Positions 26,996 to 36,448 of a stretch of DNA of 64,000 bases are shown here, one piece after another (positions within the stretch are counted from its first letter, which is position 1; each line of letters opens with the position of its first letter). The stretch comes from Robbsia sp. KACC 23696 (GTDB lineage: Bacteria > Pseudomonadota > Gammaproteobacteria > Burkholderiales > Burkholderiaceae). The notes under the pieces are model-generated. The model was not told the DNA's origin, searched no databases, and was given only the letters and a program-made list of their open reading frames with translations. The translations under genes were made by a program, and so were the position numbers. The stretch is taken from the NCBI RefSeq assembly GCF_039852015.1, contig NZ_CP156627.1, forward strand, positions 124,001-188,000. Reading direction: 5' to 3'.

Positions 26996-29293
26996 TCAGC
27001 GCGGGACGTGCCACCAGCGTGGCAACAGGCGACGGACCTCGGCACGCCGGTAGCGGTCGTCTATCAGAAACACGACGCCGCGGTCCTGCTCGGTCCGTAT
27101 GACGCGGCCCGCTGCCTGAACGACTTTCTGCATGCCCGGGAAGAGATAGGCGTAGTCATAGCCGTTGCCGAAACGACGCTCCAGCAATGCGCGCATCTGC
27201 TCATTGACGGGGTTCATCTGGGGCAAGCCGAGCGTGGCGACAAAGGCACCGATCAGACGGTCGCCGGCCAGATCGACGCCTTCCGCAAAGGCACCGCCCA
27301 TCACCGCGAAGCCGACGCCTCGACTATCCGTTTGGAAACGCGCGAGAAAGGCATCCCGTGCCGCCTCGTCCATACCCGGTGACTGCGTCCAGACCGGCAC
27401 GTCCGGATGCCGTGCCATCACGGCATCCACGACTTGCTGTAAGTAGTCGAAGCTACTGAAAAACGCGAGATAGTTTCCGGCTTGTGCCGCGTATTGCTTT
27501 GCGATCAGGTCCGCGATCGGCAACAGCGAGCGTGCCCGATCACGCCATCGGGTGGATACGTGACCAACCACTTCCACCCGTAGCTGCCCGGCACGAAAAG
27601 GCCCTTCGACGTCGAGCCACGCCGTCTCTTCCGACAGACCGAGCGTATCTCGATAAAACTGCCCCGGCGCGAGCGTTCCGGAAAACAGCACCGTGGTCCG
27701 CGCCGCCGCGAAGCGGGTCAACAGATACGGCGCCGGCACGACATTGCGTACGGTCAGCGTGGTTGCTTCAAGCGGCCGATGTGCGGCGCCCTTTCGCGCG
27801 CCGTCATCGGCATAATCGCGCTCCCGCGGCGAGAGCATCACGTCGAACAAGGCATGCTTTCCGAAACCTTCCGCGAGCGATGCAAACTGCATGACGTCGA
27901 AGTGGAAGCGCAGCGCGGCGGGATCGACGTCGAGCGGCGCTTGCGCCATATGCTCGCTCGCCACTTCCGCCAGATTCTGCGCGGCGGCGAGCAAGGGACG
28001 CGGAATGGTTTCCAGGACTTGATAGTCCTCCTGCTGCACGCGGTTGATCGCGTTCCACGCGCGGTTCAGCCGATCCAGCGGTTTTTTCAAGATCCCGGGG
28101 GCCTTCGCGCGAACCTGTCGCAGTGCGGTCTGGTCGAGCGCGGCGCTATACATGTTTCGTGCGCGATCCACGAGATTATGGGCCTCGTCCACCAGAACGG
28201 CGACGCGCCACTGATACGCCTGAGTCATCCCATAAAGCAGCGCGCTACCATCGAAGTAATAGTTGTAGTCGCCGACGACCACATCACACCAACGCGCTAA
28301 CTCCTGCGATAGATAGTAAGGACAGATGTCGTGCGCCAGCGCGGCGTCGCGTACGACCGCACGCGTCAGTTGTCCATGCGACAAGGCGCTGGAGCGCGCA
28401 TCCGCGAGACGATCATAGAAGCCGCGCGCCAATGGGCAGGCATCGCCATGGCAGGCCTTGTCCGGGTGCTCGCATGCCTTGTCCCGCGCCACGAGTTCCA
28501 GTACCCGTAATGGCAGGCCTGCGTTTTCATCGCGGAGCAAGGTGACCGTGTCGAGCGCCAGTGCCCGGCCGGGCGTCTTTGCCGTCAGAAAGAAAATGCG
28601 ATCGATGCGGTCTTCGGCGCACGCCTTCAACAACGGAAACAACGATGCCAGCGTCTTGCCGATGCCGGTGGGCGCCTGAACCATCAGGTCCGTCCCGTCG
28701 CGGGCCGCACGATAGACCGCCACGGCCATATCCCGTTGCCCCTCTCGGAAGGCATAGGGAAACGACAACGCCGACAGCGCGGCGTTTCGCGCGAGCCGAT
28801 GCGCCGCTTCGCGCTGCGCCCACGCCAGGAAGCGTTCGCACTGGCTCGTGAAAAATGCTTTCAACGAGGCCGCCGTGTGTTCCTGCGTTAGTAGCGTTTC
28901 CTTCTCGGTCCGAATCTCGAAATACACCAGAGAAACCGTCAAGGTCGCCAATTCGCGCGATTCGCACAACAGATGCCCATACACCAGTGCCTGGGCCCAG
29001 TGTAGCGCGCGATGATTTGTCGGCATCGCGCTCAGGTCGCCGCGATAGGTCTTGATCTCCTCCAGCCGATTCTCGTCTGCCGCATAGCCGTCGGCGCGAC
29101 CACGCACTGTCAGGCCCTCATGCATCCCCATCAAGGCGACTTCCGCCTCATATCCTCGCGCCCGGCGCGCGGCCACGGTGACATGACCCGCCATACCCTC
29201 GGATGCGGTCGGGGCAGGCGTAAAACGCAGATCGAGGTCGCCGCTACGTGCGGTGAACTCGCAAAGCGCCCGTACGGCCACGATGTAGTTCAT
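26996..29293 (-). CDS. RecB-like nuclease / XPD-DinG-type DNA helicase fusion
   Basis: Superfamily 2 iron-sulfur helicase of 765 aa with an N-terminal nuclease-like domain. Residues about 60-110 carry a PD-(D/E)xK pattern: Asp68 in GRADG, Glu79 and Lys81 in EEIKTYRG, and Gln101 in HWAQALVYG, as in Cas4/RecB nucleases. The helicase then shows Walker A QAPTGIGKT (207-214), four Cys at 274, 281, 286 and 324 placed as in the XPD/DinG 4Fe-4S domain, DEAH at 369-372 in VLVDEAHNLVDRA, and the C-terminal motif QAAGRVIR. It should unwind 5'-3'. The start overlaps the stop of the VRR-NUC gene (ATGA), so both are made together. Probable role is repair of cross-linked or branched DNA. Confidence 0.9.
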   Translation of the reverse strand: MNYIVAVRALCEFTARSGDLDLRFTPAPTASEGMAGHVTVAARRARGYEAEVALMGMHEGLTVRGRADGYAADENRLEEIKTYRGDLSAMPTNHRALHWAQALVYGHLLCESRELATLTVSLVYFEIRTEKETLLTQEHTAASLKAFFTSQCERFLAWAQREAAHRLARNAALSALSFPYAFREGQRDMAVAVYRAARDGTDLMVQAPTGIGKTLASLFPLLKACAEDRIDRIFFLTAKTPGRALALDTVTLLRDENAGLPLRVLELVARDKACEHPDKACHGDACPLARGFYDRLADARSSALSHGQLTRAVVRDAALAHDICPYYLSQELARWCDVVVGDYNYYFDGSALLYGMTQAYQWRVAVLVDEAHNLVDRARNMYSAALDQTALRQVRAKAPGILKKPLDRLNRAWNAINRVQQEDYQVLETIPRPLLAAAQNLAEVASEHMAQAPLDVDPAALRFHFDVMQFASLAEGFGKHALFDVMLSPRERDYADDGARKGAAHRPLEATTLTVRNVVPAPYLLTRFAAARTTVLFSGTLAPGQFYRDTLGLSEETAWLDVEGPFRAGQLRVEVVGHVSTRWRDRARSLLPIADLIAKQYAAQAGNYLAFFSSFDYLQQVVDAVMARHPDVPVWTQSPGMDEAARDAFLARFQTDSRGVGFAVMGGAFAEGVDLAGDRLIGAFVATLGLPQMNPVNEQMRALLERRFGNGYDYAYLFPGMQKVVQAAGRVIRTEQDRGVVFLIDDRYRRAEVRRLLPRWWHVPR

Positions 29294-31164
29294 TGCGTCA
29301 GTACGCGATGCGGCGCAGCGGCGAATCGGGCGTCGTCCATACCATCGTTGACACCGTCATCGACACCGACAGGAAGCGGCGCCGCTTCCTGATGCCACCG
29401 TACGTCCAAGACGCGTGCGGGAATGCCATGCGCGGCGAAAAAGCCGAGCCAGCGAAGCTGGTTGTCTTGCAGGCGGTCGCCCGGCCCTTTCACTTCGATC
29501 ATCTCGTAATCGCGTTGCCGTGGTCGAAAGCGGATCAGGTCGGGCAAGCCGGTGCGGTTGGCGCGAGGATCCGCCAGCAAGCGTTGGAAACAGTGCTTCA
29601 AATGCATGGCGGGAATGCAGCGCAATGCCAGCAGCACCACGTCGCGGCGCAGTGCCCCCCAATGCACGAACGGCGACTGGATCCCGTATTTCATCCGCCA
29701 CTGCGTCAGGATCTGTCGGCGATAGCGACGATCGTCGAGGCGGTCGAGCGCCGCATCGAACAATGCCCGACGGCGCATGACGAAATCGGGTGCATCCAGG
29801 TCCGCCGGGCCGCGTTGAAACGGATGAAAGAACGCGCCCGGCAGCGGCGCGAAAACAGCGTCCCAGCACAACAGGCCGAACAGTCCGGCAAGCAAGGTAT
29901 TTTCGACATAGAAGACCGGTGCTTCCGGCACGCTCAATGCATCACGCACCCGGAACTCGACGGATGATCCCTGAGCGCTCGCCCTGTCGCCATTTTCGTC
30001 TACGATATCGGCGTTCGGCGGCAGGTCAAGCACTCCGCGCGAAATCGGCGTCGGACGCGAGATGGGCGACGCCAACGCAACGCGCGTCTTTGCCCAAGAA
30101 GATGCGTCAGCTTGCCCGGCTTCCGCTGCTGCGGACGCGTCGGATTGTGATGTCGCTGGCGCGATCGACAAGCGCTTCAGGAGGCGCGTCCGCAACCGCC
30201 CGACACGCTGCGCCTCCTCTTCGCTCTCCGGCGCATGCACGGCCTCTGCAGCCAGCGCCAATGCTTCCACCTCACGCCCGCAGCGCTCCATCACCCGCAT
30301 CGTGCGATGTCGCGCACCAGGCCAGTCGGTCTGCGCATAGGCGGCCAGTGCGCCATCCCAATAATGCATGCGCTCGGCCGCCTGTCCGGCCAGGAACAGA
30401 CATTTCGCGCGCCGCTGCGCGATCCAGGGATTACGCGTCGATACGGCGACCAACGCCGTCACCACGCTCAGCAGGGCATCCTCGCTCGCAAGCCCGTCCG
30501 GCGCGTGCAGCGCCTCCCGGGATCGCTGCAAATCGAGATAGGCGTCGACGTCTTCACGCAACTGAAAAGCGCGCGCGTTTCCCGGAAACACCACTGTCTC
30601 ATATTGGAAAATGCCGAGATCGGCAAGGACGAACGCTGACCAATCCTGGTGGAGATTACCGAAGAAGATCAGACGCAAACGCTCGCACAAGGGCGCAATC
30701 GTGACGTGATACAAACGATCCGTCTCGTCGCGTCCACTGGTCCAGTCAGAATACGCCTGCTCCGCCGGATAACATGGCGTCAAGGCCGCGAGCCATTCCG
30801 CCTTGCCTCGCCCAGACATCGACGATAGTTCGGGAAGCAGTCGCAGCAGTTGCGGACGCGTCGACAAGGCAAATAACGATGTCAGCGAGAGCACCGGATC
30901 GGCATCGAGCCAACCGTGCGATAGCAGCGGTCCGGCCGCCGCCATCGGGCAGCCGATTTCATCGTATTGCAGTTTGCTTGCACGGAAATGCACGCCCTGC
31001 CGCATCAACATTCGCACCAGCAAGGCGCGGGAGGGCAGCGGCAAGGCATCGAAACCGGCAATGAATGCCCGTTCGCGCTCGTCGAGCAGGTCGTCGTAGC
31101 GCCGCCCGATCCAATCGAGGGCGCTACGGAAATTATCGAGATAGTAAGGCTCAGCGGCAGGCAC
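29290..31164 (-). CDS. VRR-NUC domain nuclease, FAN1-like
   Basis: Protein of 624 aa. The C-terminal VRR-NUC domain has the catalytic series: Pro-Asp in TGLPDLIRFRP (about residue 538), Glu-Val-Lys in MIEVKGPGD (about 556) and Gln in QDNQLRWLGFFAAHGI. The long N-terminal part is helical, with a FAN1-type region around LPLPSRALLVRMLMRQGVHFRASKLQYDEIG and TPR-like helices near RERWIAQRRAKCLFLAGQAAERMHYWDGAL-type repeats. Bacterial FAN1 homologues incise near flaps and remove interstrand cross-links. The downstream helicase gene overlaps it by four bases. Start is the first ATG of the frame; 83 bases separate the operon from the binding-protein gene stop side. Confidence 0.9.
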   Translation of the reverse strand: MPAAEPYYLDNFRSALDWIGRRYDDLLDERERAFIAGFDALPLPSRALLVRMLMRQGVHFRASKLQYDEIGCPMAAAGPLLSHGWLDADPVLSLTSLFALSTRPQLLRLLPELSSMSGRGKAEWLAALTPCYPAEQAYSDWTSGRDETDRLYHVTIAPLCERLRLIFFGNLHQDWSAFVLADLGIFQYETVVFPGNARAFQLREDVDAYLDLQRSREALHAPDGLASEDALLSVVTALVAVSTRNPWIAQRRAKCLFLAGQAAERMHYWDGALAAYAQTDWPGARHRTMRVMERCGREVEALALAAEAVHAPESEEEAQRVGRLRTRLLKRLSIAPATSQSDASAAAEAGQADASSWAKTRVALASPISRPTPISRGVLDLPPNADIVDENGDRASAQGSSVEFRVRDALSVPEAPVFYVENTLLAGLFGLLCWDAVFAPLPGAFFHPFQRGPADLDAPDFVMRRRALFDAALDRLDDRRYRRQILTQWRMKYGIQSPFVHWGALRRDVVLLALRCIPAMHLKHCFQRLLADPRANRTGLPDLIRFRPRQRDYEMIEVKGPGDRLQDNQLRWLGFFAAHGIPARVLDVRWHQEAAPLPVGVDDGVNDGMDDARFAAAPHRVLTQ

Positions 31165-31247
31165 GGCGGGAAACGACAGAAAGGAACTGTGTTTTTATAC
31201 AGGCATGATAGCAGATGTCGCCGTCATCCCCGTCCGCGCCGCGTCCT

Positions 31248-32402
31248 TCAGCGCTCGACCTGCTGATTCCAGCGCGCGTTCCACTCGGCGCGGTGCGTAT
31301 TGATCGTCGCCCAATCCACCGATTGGAGATTATGTTCGAGAGCGTCGACCTTGCCGAGTTGCTGTTCCAATTCGGGACTGACCTTCACGGTACGATTGAC
31401 CGGCAACGATTTCACGTTCGCCATGATTGCCTGCTGCGCCGGAGGGCTGATCAAATACGCGATCAGCTTCTGTGCCAACGCCGGTTGGTCGTTATTCGCC
31501 AGCATGCATGCCGAATACATCAGCTTGACGGCCCCTTCTTTCGGCGTCGCGTATTCGACCGGGATACCTTGATCCTTGAACGAACGGATCTGCGTCGCCG
31601 TCATCGGAAACAAGGCGGCTTCGCCGTTCTGTGCCATTTCCGAAATCTGTGCCGAATTCGAGATGTATTCCAGAACGTTCGGGCCGATCGTCGTCGACCA
31701 TTTCGCAAATACCGGCGCGACGTTGCTGTCGTTTCCGCCAAGCAAACGGTTATACATCAGGAACCCATAGAGCCCATAGGTACTGCTGGAGATCGACGGA
31801 AAGATGACTTTGCCCTTGTATTTCGGATCGGCAAAGGCAGCCCAGGAATCCGGTGCCGCCCAATGATTCGCATCGAACAGCTTTTTGTTATAGCCGAGTC
31901 CGACGACGCCGAACTGGACGGCCACCGCGGCGTCGTTCGGGAAGCGCGCGGCGGGAATCAGGTCGGCCGTGATCTGCTTGTCCGTGACCGGCGCGCATAG
32001 CCCGAGCCCCACTGCCCGCACCATCACCCCGTCATCGAGAAACGCGAGATGCATTGTCGGATGGGCTTTCTGCGCCTGCATCTTCGCGACGATATCCGCG
32101 GACGTGCCCGGGACGACTGCAATCTTCACATTGTTCTCTTTCTCGAAAGCGGGAAAGACGAAGCGCTCGTAGTTCTTTTGCAGCGTGCCGCCGTTCATGC
32201 CGACGTACAGCGTCGGCTCGGCATGCGCCAACGTCGCACCGACGCTCAGCATCAGCACGACGGCCATGCCCAGGCTTCGCTGCACGGCGCGCCATCGTCC
32301 GCGCGACACGGGATGCGTCACGGATACGCCTTTCGGCAAGGTATCGATCGCGCGATGTTTTGCAGCGGCAGGGGTATCGCGGTGAGTCGCACGGTGATTC
32401 AT
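31248..32402 (-). CDS. ABC transporter substrate-binding protein, PotD/spermidine-putrescine type
   Basis: Periplasmic binding protein of 384 aa, last gene of the seven-gene operon. A hydrophilic leader of about 35 residues precedes the export helix LGMAVVLMLSVGATLAHA, so the true start could be an internal codon; the ATG at 32402 overlaps the upstream stop as TGATG and has GGAG nearby. The mature part (PTLYVGMNGGTLQKNYERFVFPAFEKENNVKIAVVPGTSADIVAKM...) is the family 1/6 iron/polyamine/opine type. KYKGKVIFPSISSS and the NAAVAVQFGVVGLGYNKKLF segment also fit. It supplies the ligand for the PotABC-type transporter encoded upstream. Confidence 0.9.
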   Translation of the reverse strand: MNHRATHRDTPAAAKHRAIDTLPKGVSVTHPVSRGRWRAVQRSLGMAVVLMLSVGATLAHAEPTLYVGMNGGTLQKNYERFVFPAFEKENNVKIAVVPGTSADIVAKMQAQKAHPTMHLAFLDDGVMVRAVGLGLCAPVTDKQITADLIPAARFPNDAAVAVQFGVVGLGYNKKLFDANHWAAPDSWAAFADPKYKGKVIFPSISSSTYGLYGFLMYNRLLGGNDSNVAPVFAKWSTTIGPNVLEYISNSAQISEMAQNGEAALFPMTATQIRSFKDQGIPVEYATPKEGAVKLMYSACMLANNDQPALAQKLIAYLISPPAQQAIMANVKSLPVNRTVKVSPELEQQLGKVDALEHNLQSVDWATINTHRAEWNARWNQQVER

Positions 32403-33709
32403 CAGGCACTCCAAGTCCAGGTCAAAAAAGGAAAGGCCGCGGGCGAATCCGGCGCGGATGTGTGCGATTGCAATTGCAATTGCGCGGCCCCGCGTTGCGC
32501 ATCGAATCGATCGACACGGAATGCGTCCACCGGCGTGCGCGTGCCGCCATCGACAACCCATTCCGCCAGTACTTCGCCCACGGCCGGCGACAATTGAAAT
32601 CCGCCGCCCGAAAAGCCGAAGGCATGGAGCAATCCCGGCGTCGACGGGCTCATCCCGAAAATAGGCTGTTTGTCCGGCGTGCCGCCTTCCACGCCAGTCC
32701 AGCTTCGAATGACGAGCGCACCGCGCAGTCCGGGAATCGTCCTTTCAGCGGCTTGGAACGCCAGGGCGGCGCGCGCGCCATCGGGGCGGCTCCCGGATAA
32801 AGCGAGCACCCCTGTAGACCGTCCTCCGCCGATCACGACGTTGCCGCGCGCGACCTGGCGTGCATAGAAGGCGCCTCCGGCCACGCCGACATTGATCGAC
32901 ATGATCGGCGGCAGCGGCTCGGTCACCAGCATGTTCGGGTAGATCGGTTCGGCGGGCACCACGTCACCACATTGCTCGGCGAATGCCTTGCCCCACGCGC
33001 CCGCGCAATTCAAGACATAGCGCGTCTCGAAAATGCCAGCGGACGCCGCGTCACCGAATCCCGCCACCGCTTCCGCGTGTATCGTAAATCGGCCGCCTAC
33101 GGATGCCTGCGCCTGGGCATACGCCGGCAGCGCTGCCGCATCGGCGTTTGCGGACGACGTCGATGCATCCGAGATCACCTGCATCACCCGGCATTGCTCG
33201 CGTACGTCGGCGCCCGCCCGACGCGCGGCGCGGGCATACGCGGCAGCCAGCAGTCGCGGGTTCGCTTGCCCGTCGTCCGGACAAAGCGATGCCCCTAAGA
33301 CCGCTCCGGACAACCAGGGATAGGCCTGACGCACGGCCCTTGCATCGAGCAAACGCAAATCGAGTCCATAATCGGCCGCGCTTTGATAGTAGGCCTCCAG
33401 CTCAGCCATGCCGCGGGCGTCGCACGCCAGTTTCAAATGCCCGCTGCGCACATATTCGATATCGCTATCGAGACGCGCCGACAGCGTCGGCCACAGGGCG
33501 TGTGCCCGTTGCGATAAAGGCAATTGCACAAGCGCCCGACCTTGTCGACGGACGCCGCCATAGTTGACACCGCTCGCCTGCGCGCCGCACCATCCTTGCT
33601 CGAACAAAACGACGGTGCGTCCCCGCTCACGCAGGGCCAAGGCGGCCGCGCAGCCCATCAATCCGCCACCGATGATCGCGACGTCGAAGCGTCGCACAAC
33701 CGTGCTCAT
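32402..33709 (-). CDS. FAD-dependent oxidoreductase, DadA/HcnC/OoxB-like subunit
   Basis: Flavoprotein of 435 aa. It starts MSTVVRRFDVAIIGGGLMGCAAALALRERGRTVVLFEQ, a complete FAD-binding Rossmann start, and ends with the D-amino-acid-oxidase pattern GVEGGTPDKQPIFGMSPSTPGLLHAFGFSGGGFQLSPAVGEVLAE. Such proteins are the catalytic beta subunits of hydrogen cyanide synthase (HcnC), opine oxidases (OoxB/NoxB) and D-hydroxyproline dehydrogenase (LhpB-type). The start overlaps the stop of the preceding subunit (ATGA). Substrate is probably an amino or imino acid; the exact one is unknown. Confidence 0.92.
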   Translation of the reverse strand: MSTVVRRFDVAIIGGGLMGCAAALALRERGRTVVLFEQGWCGAQASGVNYGGVRRQGRALVQLPLSQRAHALWPTLSARLDSDIEYVRSGHLKLACDARGMAELEAYYQSAADYGLDLRLLDARAVRQAYPWLSGAVLGASLCPDDGQANPRLLAAAYARAARRAGADVREQCRVMQVISDASTSSANADAAALPAYAQAQASVGGRFTIHAEAVAGFGDAASAGIFETRYVLNCAGAWGKAFAEQCGDVVPAEPIYPNMLVTEPLPPIMSINVGVAGGAFYARQVARGNVVIGGGRSTGVLALSGSRPDGARAALAFQAAERTIPGLRGALVIRSWTGVEGGTPDKQPIFGMSPSTPGLLHAFGFSGGGFQLSPAVGEVLAEWVVDGGTRTPVDAFRVDRFDAQRGAAQLQLQSHTSAPDSPAAFPFLTWTWSA

Positions 33710-35193
33710 TGCTCCGGCTCCTCGGTTGCGACGACACCGAACGGGATCGGCTTCAGGGGCGGCTGCGCACGCCAGCGGCCGACCTCCGCGATCGTACAAT
33801 GACGCGCATCGGCGACGATTCGCGCAGTGGCCGCCGCGCAGATGCGGCCCTGACATCGCCCCATTCCGGCACGGCATAAGGCCTTCACGCGATTCATTTC
33901 GATCGCGCCATCGGCCACGCTGCGTCGAATATCGCCTGCCCGCACTTCTTCGCAACGGCAGACGATCAAAGCATCATCCGCACGCGCGAGCCAAGCAGAC
34001 GGTGCGGCAAACGCGGCCTCGATACCTTCTCGAAAAGCGCCAATCCGTGCCGCCAGCCGTCCGTCGCGTGCCCACTCGCGCTTATGCGCGGGATCGATTG
34101 TCGCGCCAAGATCCGACAGCACGGCCAGCGCGGCGCGTCGACCGGCCGCCTCGGCGGCGTCGGCACCCGCGATGCCGCTCCCGTCGCCTGCCAGATAGAT
34201 CTGCGGCACGCTGCTGCGACCATCGGCATCCCGGCGCGGCAACCACTGCTCGTTCACCGTATCGAAATCGAATGCGCAACCGAGCAGATCGGCCAGTTGC
34301 GTTTCCGAGCGCAAGCCGAAGCCGGTCGCCAGCGCGTCGCAGTCGATTTGGCGCGTGCGTCCCGCGCGATCATGCCAACGGATGCCCTCTATGCGGTTGC
34401 CGTCCTCGGACAGTGCATCCCAGCCGGTGACGCCATCGTGCATCGGGACACCGCGCAGTCGCAACCATGCGATGTAATACAGCCCCTTGGCGAGGACCGC
34501 CGGCAGCACACGCAACCGCGGCAACGCACGCAGTCGCGCGCCGAACGTACTACTGTCGAGCACGGCCAACACATGCGCGCCGGCTTTCACATATTGATAC
34601 GCGAGCAGATAGAGCAACGGTCCCGACCCGGCAAGGACAACGCGTTGTCCGACGCTACACCCTTGCGACTTCAGCGCTACCTGCGCCGCGCCCAAGGTGT
34701 AGACGCCGGGCAGCGTCCATCCTGCAAAAGGCATCACACGATCGACCGCACCGGTGCACAACAACAATCGCCGATAATCGATCTGCGAAAACCGCGGCGT
34801 TTCACCGGTCTCGAATAAAGACAGCGTACCGGCCGATGCATGCCAGACCAGCGTCTGCGGACGATAGTCGATATGCGGCAACAATGCGTCGAAAGTCGCA
34901 TGGATCGACTGCGCCCGCCGCGCTTCGAACCCGTAAAGCGTGCGCGCGTCGCGCACGAAGCCCACCGGTTGACGTCGATAGATCTGGCCGCCCGCACGGG
35001 CCTGTTCGTCGATGACGATGGGTCGATATCCCGCTTCCACCAGCGTCTGTGCGGCTCTCACGCCCGCCGGGCCCGTACCGACGATGACAATCGGCGCGTC
35101 CGTTTCGCCGTGCGCATCCGGCTCCGGTCCGCGTTGCGCCGACATCTCGCCAAGGCGATCCGTATCGTCCCCCCGCCCCGCCGCTTTATTCAT
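33706..35193 (-). CDS. FAD/NAD(P)-binding oxidoreductase, HcnB/OoxA-like subunit with BFD-type iron-sulfur domain
   Basis: Protein of 495 aa. DAPIVIVGTGPAGVRAAQTLVEAGYRPIVIDEQARAGGQIYRR is the FAD-binding site of the HcnB/OoxA family, and GQRVVLAGSGPLLYLLAYQYVKAGAHVLAV is a second dinucleotide fold. The C-terminal part has four Cys in VCRCEEV and CRAGMGRCQGRIC, a BFD-like [2Fe-2S] domain. It overlaps the ferredoxin-like gene by eight bases and the DadA-like gene by four. In the heterotrimeric oxidases this is the electron-handling alpha subunit. Confidence 0.92.
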   Translation of the reverse strand: MNKAAGRGDDTDRLGEMSAQRGPEPDAHGETDAPIVIVGTGPAGVRAAQTLVEAGYRPIVIDEQARAGGQIYRRQPVGFVRDARTLYGFEARRAQSIHATFDALLPHIDYRPQTLVWHASAGTLSLFETGETPRFSQIDYRRLLLCTGAVDRVMPFAGWTLPGVYTLGAAQVALKSQGCSVGQRVVLAGSGPLLYLLAYQYVKAGAHVLAVLDSSTFGARLRALPRLRVLPAVLAKGLYYIAWLRLRGVPMHDGVTGWDALSEDGNRIEGIRWHDRAGRTRQIDCDALATGFGLRSETQLADLLGCAFDFDTVNEQWLPRRDADGRSSVPQIYLAGDGSGIAGADAAEAAGRRAALAVLSDLGATIDPAHKREWARDGRLAARIGAFREGIEAAFAAPSAWLARADDALIVCRCEEVRAGDIRRSVADGAIEMNRVKALCRAGMGRCQGRICAAATARIVADARHCTIAEVGRWRAQPPLKPIPFGVVATEEPEQ

Positions 35194-35494
35194 GATGCCG
35201 CTCTCGCGCCACGCGCTCGGTCAGCAGGCGCATGCCCGGCGCGATCGCCGTCGTGCAGGCGCGCACGGCACGGCCCTCCTCTGTGCGCATCCAGCAATCC
35301 TGACACGCACCGATCAGACAAAAGCCGGCGCGCGGCGCGCCGCTGAATTCGCTGCGACGCAGTCGGTCGCCTTGCGTCAACACCGCCGTCAAAACGGTGT
35401 CTCCAGCGAGCGCCGACATGGGCTGCCCATCAAGCGAAAACGCGACCGATGCCCGATGCGTTTCCGTCAAACGCTGCAAAATCGGCACCGTCAT
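35186..35494 (-). CDS. [2Fe-2S] protein, HcnA/OoxC-like gamma subunit
   Basis: Small ferredoxin-like protein of 102 aa. Four cysteines at 59, 64, 67 and 80 (FCLIGACQDCWM and RAC) match the HcnA-type Fer2_4 domain, and LDGQPMSALAGDTVLTAVL is the conserved beginning of that fold. Its ATG overlaps the permease stop (ATGA) and its end overlaps the next gene by eight bases, so all subunits are co-translated. Together with the two flavoproteins downstream it forms a three-subunit amine or imino-acid oxidoreductase. Confidence 0.92.
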   Translation of the reverse strand: MTVPILQRLTETHRASVAFSLDGQPMSALAGDTVLTAVLTQGDRLRRSEFSGAPRAGFCLIGACQDCWMRTEEGRAVRACTTAIAPGMRLLTERVARERHHE

Positions 35495-36414
35495 GATGCA
35501 ATACCCTTCGACGAACGGGACGCATCGCCGTTATCGATCGATACAGGGGCGGTGGCTCGCCGAACGCGCACACGCACGCGCCCGGCGCGACGCCGCGTTT
35601 TTTCGGGATGACTACCGGCCGCGTCGGGTCCGATCAAGACGCGGTCGAGGCCATATACGCGATCGATCGTCACCATCACCACCGCCGTCAGCGCAATCGT
35701 CAATGCGGAAACAGCTGCCATCATCGGATCGATCGACTCGGTGGCGTAGGTGTACATCCGCACCGGCAGCGTCAAGGTTTGCGGCGTCGTGACGAAAATC
35801 GACAAGGTCAGCTCATCGAAACTATTGATAAACGCCAGGATCCAGCCGCCGGTCATCCCTGGGACGATCAAGGGCAAGGTAATGCGTCGGAGCACCGTCC
35901 ATGGGCTGGCACCCAGCGACAAGGCCGCCTGTTCGGCACTCGCGTCCAAGCCCGCCACCGACGCCAAAATCAAGCGCATCACATACGGCGTGACGACGAT
36001 CACATGCGATGCCACCAACCAGGCAAAGGAACCGGTTGTGTTCAGCAAGGTGAACAAACGCAGCAGCGCCACGCCGAGCACCAGATGCGGGATCACCAGC
36101 GGCGAGAGAAATAAGCCATTGATGACGCCGCGTCCCGGAAAGCGCAGCCGTCCCACGGCCAGGCCTGCGGGCACCGCGATCAACAGCGAGATCGTCGCCG
36201 ACAGCACGCCAAGCGTCAGGCTGTTATAGAAGGATTGGACGAATTCGTCATTCGCCAATGCGGCGCGAAACCAGCGCAGCGAGAACCCGTGCAAGGGTAG
36301 CGACAAGGTGTTTTCCGGCGTGAAGGCCACCAGACACACCATCACCAGCGGCGCCAACACGAACACCACGACTACGGTGTGAAAGCACAATGCCAGGGGA
36401 CCATTTCCACGCAT
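35491..36414 (-). CDS. ABC transporter permease, PotC type
   Basis: Second permease of the polyamine/opine-type importer, 307 aa, six predicted helices. It shows ALCFHTVVVVFVLAPLVMVCLVAFTPENTLSLPLHGFSLRWF at the start and the coupling loop DASAEQAALSLGASPWTVLRRITLPLIVPGMTGGW. The C-terminal tail is basic and 40 residues longer than usual (EKTRRRAGRVRVRVRR...). ATG 36414 follows GGAGAG. It sits 34 bases after the PotB-type gene and overlaps the ferredoxin gene (ATGA). Confidence 0.92.
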   Translation of the reverse strand: MRGNGPLALCFHTVVVVFVLAPLVMVCLVAFTPENTLSLPLHGFSLRWFRAALANDEFVQSFYNSLTLGVLSATISLLIAVPAGLAVGRLRFPGRGVINGLFLSPLVIPHLVLGVALLRLFTLLNTTGSFAWLVASHVIVVTPYVMRLILASVAGLDASAEQAALSLGASPWTVLRRITLPLIVPGMTGGWILAFINSFDELTLSIFVTTPQTLTLPVRMYTYATESIDPMMAAVSALTIALTAVVMVTIDRVYGLDRVLIGPDAAGSHPEKTRRRAGRVRVRVRRATAPVSIDNGDASRSSKGIAS

Positions 36415-36448
36415 CGACAACACTCTCCAATGGATCCACGCCGGGCGT

